Assembly (NCBI GenBank): GCA_021818905.1 | Contig: JAKASS010000007.1 | Location: 1 to 50,142, forward strand | Length of the DNA stretch: 50,142 nucleotides | Direction of reading: 5' to 3' | Origin: Nanobdellota archaeon | Lineage (GTDB): Archaea; Nanobdellota; Nanobdellia; Parvarchaeales; Parvarchaeaceae | Shown here: one piece after another, positions 48,798 through 50,142 of the stretch | How the letters are laid out: every line of letters starts with the position of its first letter | Numbering within the stretch: the stretch's first letter is position 1 | Notes under the pieces: generated by a model | The model's input: only the letters and a program-made list of their open reading frames with translations | The model's database searches: none | Told to the model about the DNA's origin: nothing | Program-made: the position numbers and the translations under genes

Positions 48798-49363
48798 CTC
48801 ATGACCCTTACGCCTTCGATAATATCGTACGAAGTTTTTATTCTATTTATACGCTTAAAGAAATCGGACAATACTGAATCCCTCTCGAATAAGATTATGC
48901 CGTCTCTTGCGATATCGATATAGATCGGCCTGAACGATGCAAGGTCCTCTCTAGCGACTATGAGGGGGCTTATGTAGAGATAAAGTCCTTTCTTTAAAAA
49001 CCTATCCTCGTATTCGTGCAGTTCCGAACGCACTGAATAGAGCTTCTCTATCACCCGTGGGGTCTTATCGGCGACCACGATGAATAAGTCTATATCGCTA
49101 TACTTACGATAAGTCCCCCTTGCTACGGAACCGAATATGGCCGCACCTATCACGTCATCGAATTTTTTTATTTTTTCTGCGAAATTGTACAGATACTCCC
49201 TTACATCCTTGTCTAAGGCAGTTATCGCATACTCCGTCGATACGAGACGCCGTATAATGCTATTGAAAGTGGCCTTGCCCGACTCCTCTTCCAATGCTTT
49301 TTTTAGTCTCTTGAGTTTTTCGTAAGTATCCTCACTCAGTAGCACCGGTCTATATGTTTTCAT
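48779..49363 (-). CDS. MNT nucleotidyltransferase with ribbon-helix-helix-like N-terminus
   Basis: The 194-residue protein begins KTYRPVLLSEDTYEKLKRLK then ATFNSIIRRLV, typical of VapB-like ribbon-helix-helix antitoxins (residues about 1-45). It then carries a minimal nucleotidyltransferase: AAIFGSVARGTYRKYSDIDL (about 77-96) and FIVV. The fusion of a DNA-binding domain with an AMP-transferring antitoxin suggests self-repression. TATTATATATAAGTTTTTA upstream (about 49364-49383, read on the minus strand) provides a TATA box. It is the third MNT/HEPN pair in the window. Confidence 0.85.
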   Translation of the reverse strand: MKTYRPVLLSEDTYEKLKRLKKALEEESGKATFNSIIRRLVSTEYAITALDKDVREYLYNFAEKIKKFDDVIGAAIFGSVARGTYRKYSDIDLFIVVADKTPRVIEKLYSVRSELHEYEDRFLKKGLYLYISPLIVAREDLASFRPIYIDIARDGIILFERDSVLSDFFKRINRIKTSYDIIEGVRVMRWKKTG

Positions 49364-49478
49364 ATTATATATAAGTTTTTATTATATATAAATCTTGGCA
49401 TCTTCTTGGCTCTGTAGAAATCCTCTAAAGTAACTACCTCCTTGATTATTATATAAAACAAACAAAAAAGAGGTGCTT

Positions 49479-50142
49479 ATGAATAAAAATGGGAGTCCTT
49501 ACTATAAAAGATTTGCGTCTATCGTATCGGGCATAGCGAGGAGGGCGTTGTCGCCCTTCTCAAGCAGATTCTCGAAGAAGACGTACACGCAGCCGCAGCT
49601 TGCCGCGTGCATCTGCCTGATGAAACACGAGAGAAAGCCTTATCGGGACGTCGTAGACGAGCTGGAAGAGCTCAAGGGGTTGTTTGACTTCGATAAAGTC
49701 CCTCATTATACGACACTGCAGAAATTCTTCAAACGGATACCGCTGCGAGTATGGGATGCGATGCTGTCCTTCGCGTTTAGACTGTTCGGGATAAGAAGAA
49801 TGGACGCCGCCATAGACTCCACTGGATACGAAGAGCGAAACGCTTCCTATCACTACCTGTGGAGAATAGGAGAAGAACTGCGTAGAAAGGTGTTTACCAA
49901 GCATTCCATCGTCGTAGACCCGAAGACGGAAGCGATAGCCGTTTCCTCCTCTAACCGAAGGTATGAAAGCGACAATAAGACCTTCAGACCGCTCATGAAG
50001 AAAGCCGCCGAGATAGTAAAGATCGATAAGATACTGGCTGATAAAGGATACGATTCGGAGAGAAACCACAGGTTTTCGAGGGAGAGACTCCGGGATTATG
50101 TGCATGCTAGAAATAAAAATAATGGGGCTATTGGAAGCCCCA
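49479..50142 (+). CDS. IS5-like transposase, 3' end missing
   Basis: The frame starts MNKNGSPYYKRFASIVSGIA (49479) and is open to the window end. An N-terminal helical domain (SKKTYTQPQLAACICLMKHE, LFDFDKVPHYTTLQKFFKR) precedes the DDE core: DAAIDSTGYEERNASYHYLW (first Asp), VVDPKTEAIAV, then DKILADKGYDSERNHRF (second Asp). The final catalytic Glu region would match VETVNSVEKRKFGST in the relic at 20.2 kb and is not in the window. After RFSRERLRDYVHAR the DNA becomes a repeat also found at 48308, so the gene may already be truncated at about 50106. Confidence 0.82.
   Translation, partial: MNKNGSPYYKRFASIVSGIARRALSPFSSRFSKKTYTQPQLAACICLMKHERKPYRDVVDELEELKGLFDFDKVPHYTTLQKFFKRIPLRVWDAMLSFAFRLFGIRRMDAAIDSTGYEERNASYHYLWRIGEELRRKVFTKHSIVVDPKTEAIAVSSSNRRYESDNKTFRPLMKKAAEIVKIDKILADKGYDSERNHRFSRERLRDYVHARNKNNGAIGSP
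50106..50142. repeat. GGGGCTATTGGAAGCCCC repeat, copy 3 (at window edge)
   Basis: AAATAAAAATAATGGGG matches 48308-48324, and GGGGCTATTGGAAGCCC matches copy 1 at 47858. A six-base stem, GGGGCT/AGCCCC, is possible. It breaks the transposase reading frame's likeness to its relatives. Confidence 0.55.

Larger units (their letters stand above)
49408..50142 (+). mobile_element. 5' part of IS5-like element (continues beyond or is truncated at the window end)
   Basis: The left terminal repeat GGCTCTGTAGAAATCCT (49408-49424) is the exact inverse of the right repeat AGGATTTCTACAGAGCC of the relics at 10381 and 20376. The transposase gene begins 71 bases inside. Confidence 0.83.

Overview
The window is archaeal chromosome, AT-rich and densely coded. 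Diagnostic genes are ribosomal protein S6e, aIF2-gamma, Alba, a long-type FKBP isomerase, SecE, FtsZ and a diphthamide-synthase-like protein. Putative TATA boxes about 25-30 bases before several start codons suggest leaderless transcripts. Reduced or degenerate versions of informational genes, NAD salvage instead of visible de novo synthesis, and many small toxin-antitoxin modules suggest a small-genome DPANN lineage such as Micrarchaeota. That placement is inference.

1-20.4 kb is accessory. An ISAzo13-type insertion sequence (128-1405) splits an Ntn-hydrolase-like gene whose original tail survives at 9-127. Next come a 225-bp element with matching inverted ends (2146-2370), a membrane protein with a possible His/Cys dyad, and a single-chain Type IIG restriction-modification enzyme. 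From 6.2 to 10.0 kb is a same-strand row of small genes (three GNAT acetyltransferases, a C39-like peptidase, an MNT/HEPN pair, a nuclease-like protein and one unknown) punctuated by six copies of a ~25-bp motif. This cassette-like array is the best candidate for an undescribed system. Its surroundings share a 34-bp AT-rich inverted repeat (5887 and 12026). Further on are VapBC, a LUD protein, a second MNT/HEPN pair, an IS6-like element inserted in an older transposase relic, a secreted Asp-box beta-propeller protein, an AbiE-type toxin-antitoxin pair with a broken antitoxin-like gene beside it, and an IS relic.

20.4-39.6 kb is mostly core. Minus-strand runs carry ftsZ-secE-ParB-like, Alba-FKBP and rps6e-aIF2-gamma-PIN. 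An NAD block follows: nicotinamidase, NAD synthetase, PRPP synthetase and NAD kinase on the minus strand, with divergent nicotinate phosphoribosyltransferase. Beside it lies a second NAD-kinase-like protein that lost the GGDG motif and gained a winged helix, a plausible NAD(P)-sensing regulator. CoA genes (bacterial-type CoaD and GTP-dependent dephospho-CoA kinase), glutamate dehydrogenase, an AlkA-like glycosylase and two tRNA genes (Lys with a short intron, Val) follow.

39.6-50.1 kb has a degraded gene fragment, a polytopic membrane protein, a cupin, a truncated UvrD-type helicase, and a giant surface protein (about 1,760 residues if joined) split in two by a ten-base G tract. A third MNT/HEPN pair and the 5' part of a transposase matching the relics at 10.3 and 20.3 kb close the window.
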